Source: Deltaproteobacteria bacterium (GTDB taxonomy: Bacteria; Desulfobacterota; DSM-4660; Desulfatiglandales; Desulfatiglandaceae). From it: a stretch of DNA of 64,000 nucleotides. The number at the start of each line of letters is the position of its first letter. The stretch's first letter is position 1. Both the position numbers and the translations under genes were made by a program. The stretch covers positions 152,401 to 216,400 of the forward strand of contig JAIPDI010000002.1 in assembly GCA_021737785.1 (NCBI GenBank), in the 5' to 3' direction. The notes below the pieces were generated by a model. The model did not search any database. It saw only the letters and a list, made by a program, of their open reading frames with translations, and had not been told where the DNA came from. Below are positions 34,522 through 42,102 of the stretch, piece after piece.

Positions 34522-35061
34522 ATGTCTTTGACTTCGGCATTTGATGATTTCGCTGATGATTTCCTCGCGGAAAGGACGCCGCGGTTGATGATCATTGTCG
34601 GCGCGTCAAAGGTTGACGCTTTGTTGTATGGGATCCTAGCTGCGTACCTCCTGCCGAAGCGAGCAAAGTCACGCGAACAGGATGAACTGCTGGAAGGTGA
34701 TCGACCTCTTGGGACGTTCAGTTCTCGTATTAAGATCTGTTATCGCTTGGCCATTGTCGACGAATCTCTTTATTTGGTTCTGGAGACGCTCAGGTCAATC
34801 CGTAATGCGAGTGCACATTCCATTGCGTTCGATACGGGAAAGTCCCCCATACGTGAACATATCTCAGAACTCCGCAAACGGGTTGAACCACGTTCGTCGT
34901 ACAAGTGGACCAGAGAACGTTACTTTGCCAACTCGTCTCTGAGCACAGTAGAAGAAGTTCAGTGTCTTCTTCTGACAATCTGCGTACTTCTAGAGGGCGT
35001 CAGGAAAAAGACTACTCGGACAAAGGCCAACAAGACTACAATGGCAATTTCGAAACGCTAA
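34522..35061 (+). CDS. MltR/DUF4145-like protein
   Basis: The 179-residue helical protein contains LGTFSSRIKICYRLAIVDES and LRSIRNASAHSIAF, the GxFxxRI...GLI and IRNxxAH pattern of MltR and DUF4145 domains. In transport operons MltR is a regulator; DUF4145 proteins also occur with restriction or toxin genes. Here it heads a cassette with DGQHR, methyltransferase and DUF262-HNH genes. Start ATG 34522 is 10 bases from GAGG; ATG 34513 is too close to it. Nine bases separate it from the next gene. Confidence 0.65.
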   Translation: MSLTSAFDDFADDFLAERTPRLMIIVGASKVDALLYGILAAYLLPKRAKSREQDELLEGDRPLGTFSSRIKICYRLAIVDESLYLVLETLRSIRNASAHSIAFDTGKSPIREHISELRKRVEPRSSYKWTRERYFANSSLSTVEEVQCLLLTICVLLEGVRKKTTRTKANKTTMAISKR

Positions 35062-35070
35062 AGGAGAATC

Positions 35071-36192
35071 ATGAAGAAGAAGAAGAAAGCATCTCCACTC
35101 CTGTGTCCCGCCGTTCGGGCTAAGGTTCTCGGCGTCAATGTGTATCGCGGATTTGCGAAGTTGTGTGAATTGGCAGAGGTTTCACGCGCAGACATCTATG
35201 ACGCGCAGAGTAACCCGAAGGGAACGCAGAGAGACCTGAGCGCAGCGCATGCACGCGACGCCTACGAGTACGTCAAGAACCATGACTTGGGGTTTTGGCC
35301 GGAGGTCTTTTTGTGCGCCCGGAATAACAACGTGGTGACTTTCCAGCCACTCTCGGACGAGATGCCCGATCTCGGGTTACTGGAAATCGATCTCGCAACG
35401 GCCAAGAACAAGTCGATCATCGCCATTTCGCGTGTCGACGGGAACCACCGACTGCACTACGCCGATGGTGCCGAGTCGGGTTACGGTCGTATTGAGAAAG
35501 TGGTGTCCTTCTGTTTGGCTTACGACCTGAGTCGTGCGGAAGAAATTCAGCTGTTCAAGGACATCAACAAGAACCAGAAACCCATGAACACCAGCCACCT
35601 TGACGGGATTGAGGTTAGGTTGACGCCCCAAGAAGAACTCAAAAAGAGAAATCCTGAACTCTACATCGCACAACGTCTGCATCGGGACAGCAGAAGCCCC
35701 TTGAGTGGTCGCATATACGAAGGGGGCAAGAAACCTGTTGGCGTAGACATTCCCTTGCGAGGAATGAAGACGGGCATCCAGTACATGCTCTCGCGCTCCA
35801 CTCAACTTCCACGCCTTCCGGATTCCGAGGCGAAATACCGAGTCATAAGAAACTATTTTGAGGCTGTCAAACTCTGGCAGCCCAAAGCATGGGCGGAGCC
35901 CAAGGCATATATCCTGCTGCGCGGGTCCGGGCTCTGGGCGGTTTGTTTCTTGGGCGCGCATGTGATCGACAGGGCGCTCTTACAGGATCAGTTCAAGGCG
36001 AAGGAAATGCTTGCCATTCTTAAGTCTGGAAAGAACTGGGACTGGAGTAGGAAGGGCGATTTCATCGGTCTCGCTGGCCGAGGTGGCGCTCTTGAAATCA
36101 GCAACCGCATTGCGCAGAAACTGACCGACGATGGCCGCATGTCCACCGACCAACTCTTTGATCGGATCATGGCAGACGAAAAGGACTCGTGA
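35071..36192 (+). CDS. DGQHR-domain protein (DndB-like)
   Basis: The 373-residue protein has the DGQHR motif in the form SRVDGNHRLHYADGAE near residue 122, with IQLFKDINKNQKPMNTSHLD downstream, typical of DGQHR/DndB and ParB-like proteins. DndB is the regulator of DNA phosphorothioation; DGQHR proteins also sit in other modification systems. Here His is kept but Gln is replaced by Asn. AAAGGAG precedes the ATG. It follows the MltR-like gene closely and precedes an attC-like hairpin. It is probably a partner of the methyltransferase and nuclease that follow; its own activity is not known. Confidence 0.75.
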   Translation: MKKKKKASPLLCPAVRAKVLGVNVYRGFAKLCELAEVSRADIYDAQSNPKGTQRDLSAAHARDAYEYVKNHDLGFWPEVFLCARNNNVVTFQPLSDEMPDLGLLEIDLATAKNKSIIAISRVDGNHRLHYADGAESGYGRIEKVVSFCLAYDLSRAEEIQLFKDINKNQKPMNTSHLDGIEVRLTPQEELKKRNPELYIAQRLHRDSRSPLSGRIYEGGKKPVGVDIPLRGMKTGIQYMLSRSTQLPRLPDSEAKYRVIRNYFEAVKLWQPKAWAEPKAYILLRGSGLWAVCFLGAHVIDRALLQDQFKAKEMLAILKSGKNWDWSRKGDFIGLAGRGGALEISNRIAQKLTDDGRMSTDQLFDRIMADEKDS

Positions 36193-36211
36193 CCATCGGA
36201 CGACTGAGAGC

Positions 36212-36284
36212 GCAGAACAACCGCCTGCAACACTACGCCGGTTCCGCTGCGCTCCACCGGCGAAGTTGAGGCGAGACGTTAGCC
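36212..36284 (+). other. Integron attC-like recombination hairpin
   Basis: Folded: CGCCT-G-CAAC (36222-36231) pairs with GTTGAGGCG (36265-36273), leaving one extrahelical G as in attC sites. A short unpaired spacer follows, then CGCCGGT pairs with ACCGGCG around the loop TCCGCTGCGCTCC. The site ends in GTTAGCC (36278-36284), near the GTTRRRY consensus. The left end GCAGAAC matches RYYYAAC at five of seven positions. It sits right after the DGQHR gene and in the same orientation, as in gene cassettes. Confidence 0.5.
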
Positions 36285-36321
36285 CTTCGATACAAAGACC
36301 GACCGAAAGGAAACGCGAAGA

Positions 36322-37341
36322 ATGTCGAGGAAGCCGTCCAATCGAGACCTTCGTGCCGCTGCGGCTGCGAAGAAGGATGAGTTTTACACCCAGCTCACGG
36401 ACATAGAAAAAGAGCTACGGCATTACACAAAGCATTTCAAGGGGAAGACCGTCCTGTGCAACTGCGACGATCCAAAGGTAAGCAATTTTTTCCACTACTT
36501 CTCGCACAACTTCGAGAAGCTCAGCCTGAAAAAGCTTATCACGACCTGTTATAGGAATTGTAATGCCGACCTGTTCAGCAAGCACAATGCGGAGAGTGGA
36601 ATCTACCTTGAATACGACGGAGACAAAAAAGGTAACCGCGTCCCTGATCCAGAGGAAATCGGCATCTACAATTTCAAAGGCGACGGCGATTTCCGTAGCG
36701 CGGAATGTATCGACCTGCTCAAGCAAGCGGACATCGTCGTCACCAATCCGCCCTTTTCCTTGTTTCGCGAGTACGTTGAGCAGTTGGTAAAGTATAAGAA
36801 GAAGTTCCTCATCATAGGGCATATTAACGCTGTTCACTACAAAGAGATCTTTAAGCTGATTAAGGTAGGTAAACTCTGGTTGGGGGAAAGCATCCATAGC
36901 GGCGATCGAGAATTTGGCGTGCCGGATCACTATCCCCTACAAGCAGCAGGTTATCGCATTGACGAGAAAGGCAACAAATACATCAGGATCAAGGGCGTTC
37001 GCTGGTATACCAATATGGACAACCCCAATCGCCATGAACTACTTCCGCTCTACAAGACATACTCTGCTGCCGAATACCCCCGCTACGACAATTTCGACGC
37101 GATCGAGGTCAGTAAAACTAGTGAAATACCTTGCGACTATGGCGGCTTGATGGGTGTTCCTGATGCTTTCATAGACAAATACAATCCCGATCAATTTGAA
37201 CTCATCGGCATACCGTTCGGCGATCTAGGCAAAGCAATAGGCGTAACGAGGAATTATCGGGGTCGAACGGACATTGCGATTACCAACGACGGCAAATCAC
37301 GTTGCCCATATTCAAGAATAATCATTAAGCGGAAGAAGTGA
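36322..37341 (+). CDS. EcoRI-type adenine-specific DNA methyltransferase
   Basis: The 339-residue protein matches the M.EcoRI-like adenine methyltransferase family. It starts AAAAAKKDEFYTQLTDIEKE, then KTVLCNCDDPKVSNF, the catalytic motif IVVTNPPFSLFREY (NPPF, motif IV) and LIIGHINAVHY. It would methylate adenine N6 and protect DNA from a linked nuclease. The DUF262-HNH gene begins 4 bases after its stop, so the pair is coupled. AAAGGA precedes the ATG. The recognition site is unknown. No EcoRI-like endonuclease gene is nearby, so the nuclease partner appears to be the DUF262-HNH protein. Confidence 0.82.
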   Translation: MSRKPSNRDLRAAAAAKKDEFYTQLTDIEKELRHYTKHFKGKTVLCNCDDPKVSNFFHYFSHNFEKLSLKKLITTCYRNCNADLFSKHNAESGIYLEYDGDKKGNRVPDPEEIGIYNFKGDGDFRSAECIDLLKQADIVVTNPPFSLFREYVEQLVKYKKKFLIIGHINAVHYKEIFKLIKVGKLWLGESIHSGDREFGVPDHYPLQAAGYRIDEKGNKYIRIKGVRWYTNMDNPNRHELLPLYKTYSAAEYPRYDNFDAIEVSKTSEIPCDYGGLMGVPDAFIDKYNPDQFELIGIPFGDLGKAIGVTRNYRGRTDIAITNDGKSRCPYSRIIIKRKK

Positions 37342-37345
37342 CAGC

Positions 37346-38428
37346 ATGAAGATCGAACTGAAAGAGATCACGATAGAGAAGCTGAGCAATGGCTTTGTGG
37401 ATAACGAAGAACAGGGCGTCGTGGCCTACGGCGGAAATCTCGACATTCGTCCTCCCTATCAACGGGAGTTTATCTACAAAGACAAGCAGAGGGATGCGGT
37501 GATCGACAGTGTCCGGAAGGACTTTCCGTTGAATGTGATGTATTGGGCAGTGCGGGAGGACGGCAATTACGAAGTCATCGACGGCCAGCAGCGCACACTT
37601 TCCATATGCCAATACTTCAATGGAGACTTTTCAATCAACGGGCTGGCGTTCCACAACCTTCAGGATGACCAGCAAAGGCAGATTCTCGATTACAAACTGA
37701 TGATCTACTTCTGTTCCGGGACTGACAGCGAAAAGTTGGACTGGTTCAGAATCATCAACATCGCTGGGGAGGAACATACCGATCAGGAATTGCGCAACGC
37801 CGTGTATGCAGGGCCGTGGACGGCCGATGCCAAGAGGTATTTCAGCAAGACGGGTTGCGCGGCCTATGGGCTGGCAAGCGACTATCTGCGGGGCAGTCCG
37901 ATTCGGCAGGAGTATCTGGAAACGGCTATCTCTTGGCGTTCGGGTGGAAAGATTGAGAAGTACATGTCGAAGCACCAGCACGATGAGAACGCGACGCCAC
38001 TGTGGCAGTACTTTCAGAAAGTCATCGGCTGGGCGAAAGCGACGTTCCCGGAGTATCGGCGAGAGATGAAGGGAGTGAATTGGGGAACTCTCTACAATCA
38101 GTTCAAGGACGAAGAGTTTGATACGGACAAGCTGGAGAAGCAGGTTGCCAAGCTTATGATGGATGATGATGTCACCAGGAAACCCGGAGTCTATCCGTAT
38201 GTATTGGACGGGGATGAAAGGCATCTAAACATTCGTGCATTTACCCCAAACATGAAACGAGAAGCGTACGAGAGACAGAAGGGCGTCTGCGTGAAGTGCA
38301 AGAAGAGGTTCGCCTTTGAAGAGATGGAAGGCGATCACATTAAGCCATGGCACGAGGGCGGGAAGACGGAGGTAAAGAACTGCCAGATGCTCTGCAAGGA
38401 AGATAATCGAAGAAAATCGGGGAAATGA
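37346..38428 (+). CDS. DUF262-HNH endonuclease (GmrSD-like)
   Basis: The 360-residue protein has an N-terminal DUF262 domain with RPPYQREFIYKDKQRDAVID and VIDGQQRTLSICQYFNGDFS, the DGQQR motif used by GmrS-like proteins for nucleotide-dependent control. A C-terminal HNH nuclease follows: VCVKCKKRFAFEEMEGDHIKPW...KNCQMLCKEDN, where CxxC, the DH pair and the Cys-containing last part form the metal site. DUF262-HNH proteins act in defence against modified or unmodified phage DNA. Its 4-base separation from the methyltransferase gene suggests a restriction-modification pair. The two domains are fused here rather than GmrS/GmrD separate. Confidence 0.82.
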   Translation: MKIELKEITIEKLSNGFVDNEEQGVVAYGGNLDIRPPYQREFIYKDKQRDAVIDSVRKDFPLNVMYWAVREDGNYEVIDGQQRTLSICQYFNGDFSINGLAFHNLQDDQQRQILDYKLMIYFCSGTDSEKLDWFRIINIAGEEHTDQELRNAVYAGPWTADAKRYFSKTGCAAYGLASDYLRGSPIRQEYLETAISWRSGGKIEKYMSKHQHDENATPLWQYFQKVIGWAKATFPEYRREMKGVNWGTLYNQFKDEEFDTDKLEKQVAKLMMDDDVTRKPGVYPYVLDGDERHLNIRAFTPNMKREAYERQKGVCVKCKKRFAFEEMEGDHIKPWHEGGKTEVKNCQMLCKEDNRRKSGK

Positions 38429-38449
38429 AGAAAGTCAATGCTATGCACA

Positions 38450-38505
38450 CGGACGGGAATTCCGCTACGCTCCATTCCGGCTGATGGCTGGCGTCAGCTA
38501 TCCAT
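38450..38505 (+). other. Second, degenerate attC-like hairpin
   Basis: GACGGGAATTCCGCTACGCT followed by CCATTCCGG shares the central TTCCGCTRCGCTCCA of the hairpin at 36240-36256, and ends with GGCGTCAGCTAT. The outer arms do not pair convincingly. It sits just after the DUF262-HNH stop, where a cassette end would be expected. Confidence 0.25.
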
Positions 38506-38552
38506 AACCATACATGGAAAAGCATCACTTAAACTCATTACAATCCCCTACT

Positions 38553-39019
38553 ATGCCGACGCAAACCATAACCAAAATCATCTCAGGCGGCCAGACCGGC
38601 GCCGACCGCGCGGCCCTCGACGCGGCCATTGATCTCGGCATCCCTCATGGCGGCTGGATCCCGAAGGGCCGAAAAACTGAAGACGGCACCCTCCCGGACA
38701 ATACCAGCTTCAGGAGATGCCGACAGCAAACTACCCCGCACGAACCGAGCAGAACGTCATCGATTCGGACGGTACCCTGATATTATCCCATGGCAAACTG
38801 ACGGGCGGATCTGCGTTAACCAAGAACCTGGCTAAGAAGCATGACCGGCCATGCCTCCACATCGATTTTAACAAGACCAACGATTTCAGAGCGGCCCGGG
38901 AAATAACCGAATGGATCGTCGAGAACGAGATCAAGATCCTCAGCGTGGCAGGCGCGAGGGCGAGCAAGGACCCTGAGATCTACGAGGCCACCCTCAAGGT
39001 CCTTAAAACAGTCCTTTAA
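38553..39019 (+). pseudogene. Putative molybdenum carrier (YpsA/MoCo-carrier-like) gene with a one-base deletion
   Basis: The first frame begins [20 protein letters not shown] and reads [20 protein letters not shown], the TLP/MoCo-carrier pattern [13 protein letters not shown]. At about 38700 the phase is lost: GAC-AA-TAC-CAG needs one more A to read DKYQLQEMP. The second frame then continues [20 protein letters not shown] and HIDFNKTNDFRAAREITEW to the natural end LKTVL. The two halves together make about 155 residues, as in intact homologues. A real deletion or a sequencing/assembly error are both possible. Confidence 0.8.
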
Positions 39020-39041
39020 GCCCACAACAAGGGTTTTGGAC

Positions 39042-39293
39042 ATGGAAAAAGTCAGTAAGGAAAATGCCCTGAAGATTGCGATGGAACATGCGTCGAGGGT
39101 CGAGCCTCGCATATTTATGATTACCGATACCCTGCCCTCCAATTGCGCTGTATATAATGTGCCCAAAGACTGTTGGTATGTATTGTGTTCCTATGATTCG
39201 GCGCCTTGCTGTCTAAGGAGCAGCCGTTTAATATGCGTTTCTAAGGCGACTGGAGAGGTCGTTTATGACGGTTCAGCTAACGATGAAGGATGA
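39042..39293 (+). CDS. Small hypothetical protein, immunity-like C-terminus
   Basis: The 83-residue protein contains KDCWYVLCSYDS and ends LICVSKATGEVVYDGSANDE-G, a C-terminal pattern (VSKxTGEVxYDGSANDEG) that I know from unnamed small proteins, some of them near toxin/immunity loci. No enzyme motif is visible. Start ATG 39042; the site upstream is weak (AGGG at 11 bases). It follows the frameshifted gene by 22 bases. Confidence 0.6.
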   Translation: MEKVSKENALKIAMEHASRVEPRIFMITDTLPSNCAVYNVPKDCWYVLCSYDSAPCCLRSSRLICVSKATGEVVYDGSANDEG

Positions 39294-39436
39294 AGGCGAC
39301 ACTCATCAAAATGGCTGATTCACAATCTCGTTGTTACCGAGGAAAACGTCAGGATAGAGGATCTTGAGATATAGAGGAAAGGGAAGGACCCATTCACTTC
39401 AATTAGGAAAACAGTTAGTTGGGAGGGAATCTTACG

Positions 39437-40474
39437 GTGAACAAGGCAGAGTATTCAGAATACCTAAACCACCCGCTTTGGATCAAGAAAAAAGAGGAAG
39501 CTTTACGTCACTATGGGAGAGTTTGCCAACGATGCGGATCTTCTACAGACATAAATGTCCATCACAAGACCTATTCACCCGGCAAAATGCCTTGGGAATA
39601 TCCTATAGAAAATTTCCAGGTCTTGTGTGAAGAGTGTCATCGAAAAAAGCATAACATTACACCTACTACAAAGATTTGTAGAACCTGTGGAAAGCAAATC
39701 TCTGACAAATACGATTATTGTTTTTCTTGCTATAAAAGCCTTAATCTTAAAATGGAGAATCGTGTAAGAAACCTCGAAACCCAAATATCAGCGATCGGCA
39801 GAGAAACCTCAGCAGCAAATGCCAACGAAATAAAGCGGCTCAGAGAAGAACGCGAGACAATGCTTGCAAATATGAGGCGCATCCAGGCCAGCCTCAACAG
39901 CCTTCAAGAAGATAGACAAGAAGTGCAAACTCAAGATGATCATCCCGAAAAGAGATCGAACAGGAAGCCAGAGGTCTTTATCGTCCTTATCATCCTGGGT
40001 TTGTTAACGGGGGCTTTTTTCTTCCATACGCTGAGATCGGAATCAAACACAGAGTCAACGTTAGTCAGCGAAGCCGTTTCCACTCCACCGCTTAGGGCCG
40101 TAGTTTCTCGATCCAATGAGCCGAAGGAAATCAAAGCTCTTGCGAAACCTGATAACGATAGGATGCGGCTCGGAGAAAATGCAAAAGATTTTGTTCCAAT
40201 CAGCCAGATATATCGGCATATTGGCAGGGTCATAACAACAGTGGCAATGGTTTCACAGGTCATTTATGCTGAAAACGGGAATGTTTATTTGAACCTCGGA
40301 GGAACCTACCCTAACCACAAGCTCGCATTGGTGATTTTCAAGGGAGACAAGGTAAAGTTCGGAGATCTGAAATACTTTGAAAACAGACTGATAAGCGCCA
40401 GAGGGAAGCTCAGCGAATTCATGGGTCGCCCCCAAATCATTATCAGAAGCCCGTCACAAATAGAAGGCTTATAG
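39437..40474 (+). CDS. Membrane-anchored HNH protein with zinc ribbon, coiled coil and OB-like domain
   Basis: The order is clear in the 345 residues: an HNH nuclease at the N-terminus (CQRCGSSTDINVHHKTYSPG then LCEECHRKKH), a zinc ribbon (KICRTCGKQISDKYDYCFSC), a coiled coil (about 105-165), one transmembrane helix (VFIVLIILGLLTGAFFFHTL, about 180-200) and a C-terminal OB-like domain (HIGRVITTVAMVSQVIYAEN ... YPNHKLALVIF). A start at GTG 39437 is supported by GGGAGGG at about 10 bases. The thermonuclease gene begins 2 bases after its stop, so both are cotranscribed. I know of no described protein with exactly this chain of domains. Confidence 0.72.
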   Translation: MNKAEYSEYLNHPLWIKKKEEALRHYGRVCQRCGSSTDINVHHKTYSPGKMPWEYPIENFQVLCEECHRKKHNITPTTKICRTCGKQISDKYDYCFSCYKSLNLKMENRVRNLETQISAIGRETSAANANEIKRLREERETMLANMRRIQASLNSLQEDRQEVQTQDDHPEKRSNRKPEVFIVLIILGLLTGAFFFHTLRSESNTESTLVSEAVSTPPLRAVVSRSNEPKEIKALAKPDNDRMRLGENAKDFVPISQIYRHIGRVITTVAMVSQVIYAENGNVYLNLGGTYPNHKLALVIFKGDKVKFGDLKYFENRLISARGKLSEFMGRPQIIIRSPSQIEGL

Positions 40475-40476
40475 CA

Positions 40477-41010
40477 GTGAAATTCATGCCAGGATATTCG
40501 GTCATTCTGGCTCTGAGAGGCAGACAATGGCGCATCAATTTCTTGAAGGCCCTTGTTGTTTTCCCGCTGCTGCTTTCTATTTATCCCTCCACGTGGTGGC
40601 GCTGGTCCGGACCGGTAGTGCATATATGTGACGGAGACACCATCACGGTCCTGAGAGGGTCGGAGAGGGTGAGGGTGCGTCTCTACGGTATCGACACCCC
40701 TGAGAGATCTCAGCCGTCCGGAGAAAACGCCGCGGCTTTCATGTCGGCGCAGGTCTTCGATAAGGTGGTAGAAATCCGGAAGATGGACGTCGACCGGTAC
40801 AAAAGGATCGTGGCCGTCGTTTCGGTCGGGGACCTCAATATCAACCGTCTCCTTGTTGAATACGGCTACGCCTGGGTATATGATCGCTACTGCAAGGCGG
40901 AATTTTGCGCCGAATGGAAACTGGCCGAAGCGGAGGCCAGGGAGGCCAAACGCGGCTTGTGGAAGAACCCTAAAGCCGTCCCTCCATGGGAATACCGGCG
41001 GTCAAAGTAA
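40477..41010 (+). CDS. Staphylococcal-nuclease-like thermonuclease with N-terminal membrane anchor
   Basis: The 177-residue protein has a hydrophobic anchor at about 23-41 (FLKALVVFPLLLSIYPS), then an SNase domain: VVHICDGDTITVLRGSERVR, VRLYGIDTPERSQPSGENAA, IRKMDVDRYKRIVAVVSVG and LLVEYGYAWVY. The catalytic Arg/Glu/Arg and Ca-binding Asp residues are in DGDTI, RLYGIDTPE and DRYKR. Such nucleases cut DNA or RNA non-specifically in the periplasm or at the membrane. It is coupled to the HNH membrane protein (2-base gap), giving two nucleases directed to the same surface. Confidence 0.87.
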   Translation: MKFMPGYSVILALRGRQWRINFLKALVVFPLLLSIYPSTWWRWSGPVVHICDGDTITVLRGSERVRVRLYGIDTPERSQPSGENAAAFMSAQVFDKVVEIRKMDVDRYKRIVAVVSVGDLNINRLLVEYGYAWVYDRYCKAEFCAEWKLAEAEAREAKRGLWKNPKAVPPWEYRRSK

Positions 41011-41037
41011 GAGCAAGCTGAACGGACGCGACCCGAC

Positions 41038-41556
41038 ATGTTTTGCGAATGCGCCATATGCGGATACAGGAAGACCATTACGAAGGATTTCACCAAATGG
41101 CCGGACATCCCCGGCCGCGCCGACCTGTATCCCGTTACCAGGAATGGAAGGCCGGACGGCCAATTAAACGGCTTCATTTGTTCGCGATGCATAAAAAACG
41201 CTAACTCCATGCGCGTCTTCATCAAGACCTTAATGGCCGGCGTGCAGGTCACAGACCACGCCGCTTTGAGATTTATTGAGAGAGTCACGAGCGGTATAGA
41301 TATTGCGACTGCAAGGGTGGCCGTTCTGCGGGCCTTCTCCAAGGCCCGGAAGATACGGTTTAAGGATCAGTATATGTTCAAGCGGTTCTGGAATAATAAT
41401 TTCGAAGAAGCCGACTATTACTGGATCAGCGACCTGGTTCTTGTGGCAACCAAAAAGGAGCCCAAAACAATCCTGACCGTCGAAAAACTTCAGGGGAAGG
41501 CGTTTAACAAGGATTTCTTCCTGGCAGATGATCAGGGTAGCGAACCTACAACATAA
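41038..41556 (+). CDS. Hypothetical protein with N-terminal zinc ribbon
   Basis: The 172-residue product begins MFCECAICGYRKTITKDF and has a second cysteine pair in GFICSRCIKNANS, a likely zinc ribbon. A following VTDHAALRFIERVTSG has the HA-RF-ER pattern of DUF4258/RelE-like toxins but in a different setting. A basic aromatic segment FKDQYMFKRFWNNNF follows. Function unknown. It lies 27 bases after the thermonuclease and 15 before the HTH gene, so it may belong to either group. Confidence 0.55.
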   Translation: MFCECAICGYRKTITKDFTKWPDIPGRADLYPVTRNGRPDGQLNGFICSRCIKNANSMRVFIKTLMAGVQVTDHAALRFIERVTSGIDIATARVAVLRAFSKARKIRFKDQYMFKRFWNNNFEEADYYWISDLVLVATKKEPKTILTVEKLQGKAFNKDFFLADDQGSEPTT

Positions 41557-41571
41557 TCACAGGGGTGTCCT

Positions 41572-41775
41572 ATGGCCGAAATCATGACCACCAGAGAGCT
41601 GTCTCCCTATTTGCGGCTTCACGAAATCACTATCTGCAAGTATGTGGAAGAGGGGGTAATCCCGGGTGTGCGGATCGGCAGGGTCTGGAGGTTTGACAAG
41701 GCCGAAATCGACAAGTGGATAGGCGAGTCGATGGCAAACCAAAAAGGAAAGAAAATGCCGAAATCCAAGCGATGA
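41572..41775 (+). CDS. Excisionase-type helix-turn-helix protein
   Basis: The 67-residue protein carries the same winged HTH as the gene at 13026-13235: MTTRELSPYLRLHEITICKY, then VIPGVRIGRVWRFDKAEIDK, and a basic tail. Identity between them is about 70 percent over the first 50 residues by eye. In this island it is the best candidate for an excisionase, since no intact integrase remains. It may equally be a small transcription factor. The ATG follows the preceding gene by 15 bases; GGGGTG lies in front of it. Confidence 0.8.
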   Translation: MAEIMTTRELSPYLRLHEITICKYVEEGVIPGVRIGRVWRFDKAEIDKWIGESMANQKGKKMPKSKR

Positions 41776-42102
41776 ACCATGCGAGGGCCTGCGCAGCCAT
41801 AAAGGCGGGCTAGGAAAGCCGGATCATTGACGAGGTGGTTGTGTATGATAGCAAGTTTGAGGTTGGGTAGGGCGGGGAGCGGTGCAATACCGATTTCACA
41901 ACATACGTGGGCATATATGCTAGTTTTAGTGGGCCAAAGTCTTTGAGATTGCTGAAGGATCTTTTCCTTTCGGATAGTTGATAGATGGAATTAGTGCCTG
42001 AAGATTCACTTAAGCCACTGGTATTGTGGATGACGCTCAATCTGGATGATCTCGCTTTGCTAAAATAGTAAAATTGTCAAAATATTGCCAGAGGAGTGAG
42101 AG
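41776..42102. other. AT-richer intergenic stretch before the lipoprotein gene
   Basis: No gene is supported in these 327 bases. Base composition is AT-richer than the genes to the left, indicating a boundary between modules. CAGAGGAGTGAGAG at 42089-42102 is the ribosome binding region of the next gene. Confidence 0.4.

Noticed and set aside
41810..42040. A 76-codon leftward frame before the lipoprotein gene
   Set aside because: No domain, no ribosome site and poor composition.
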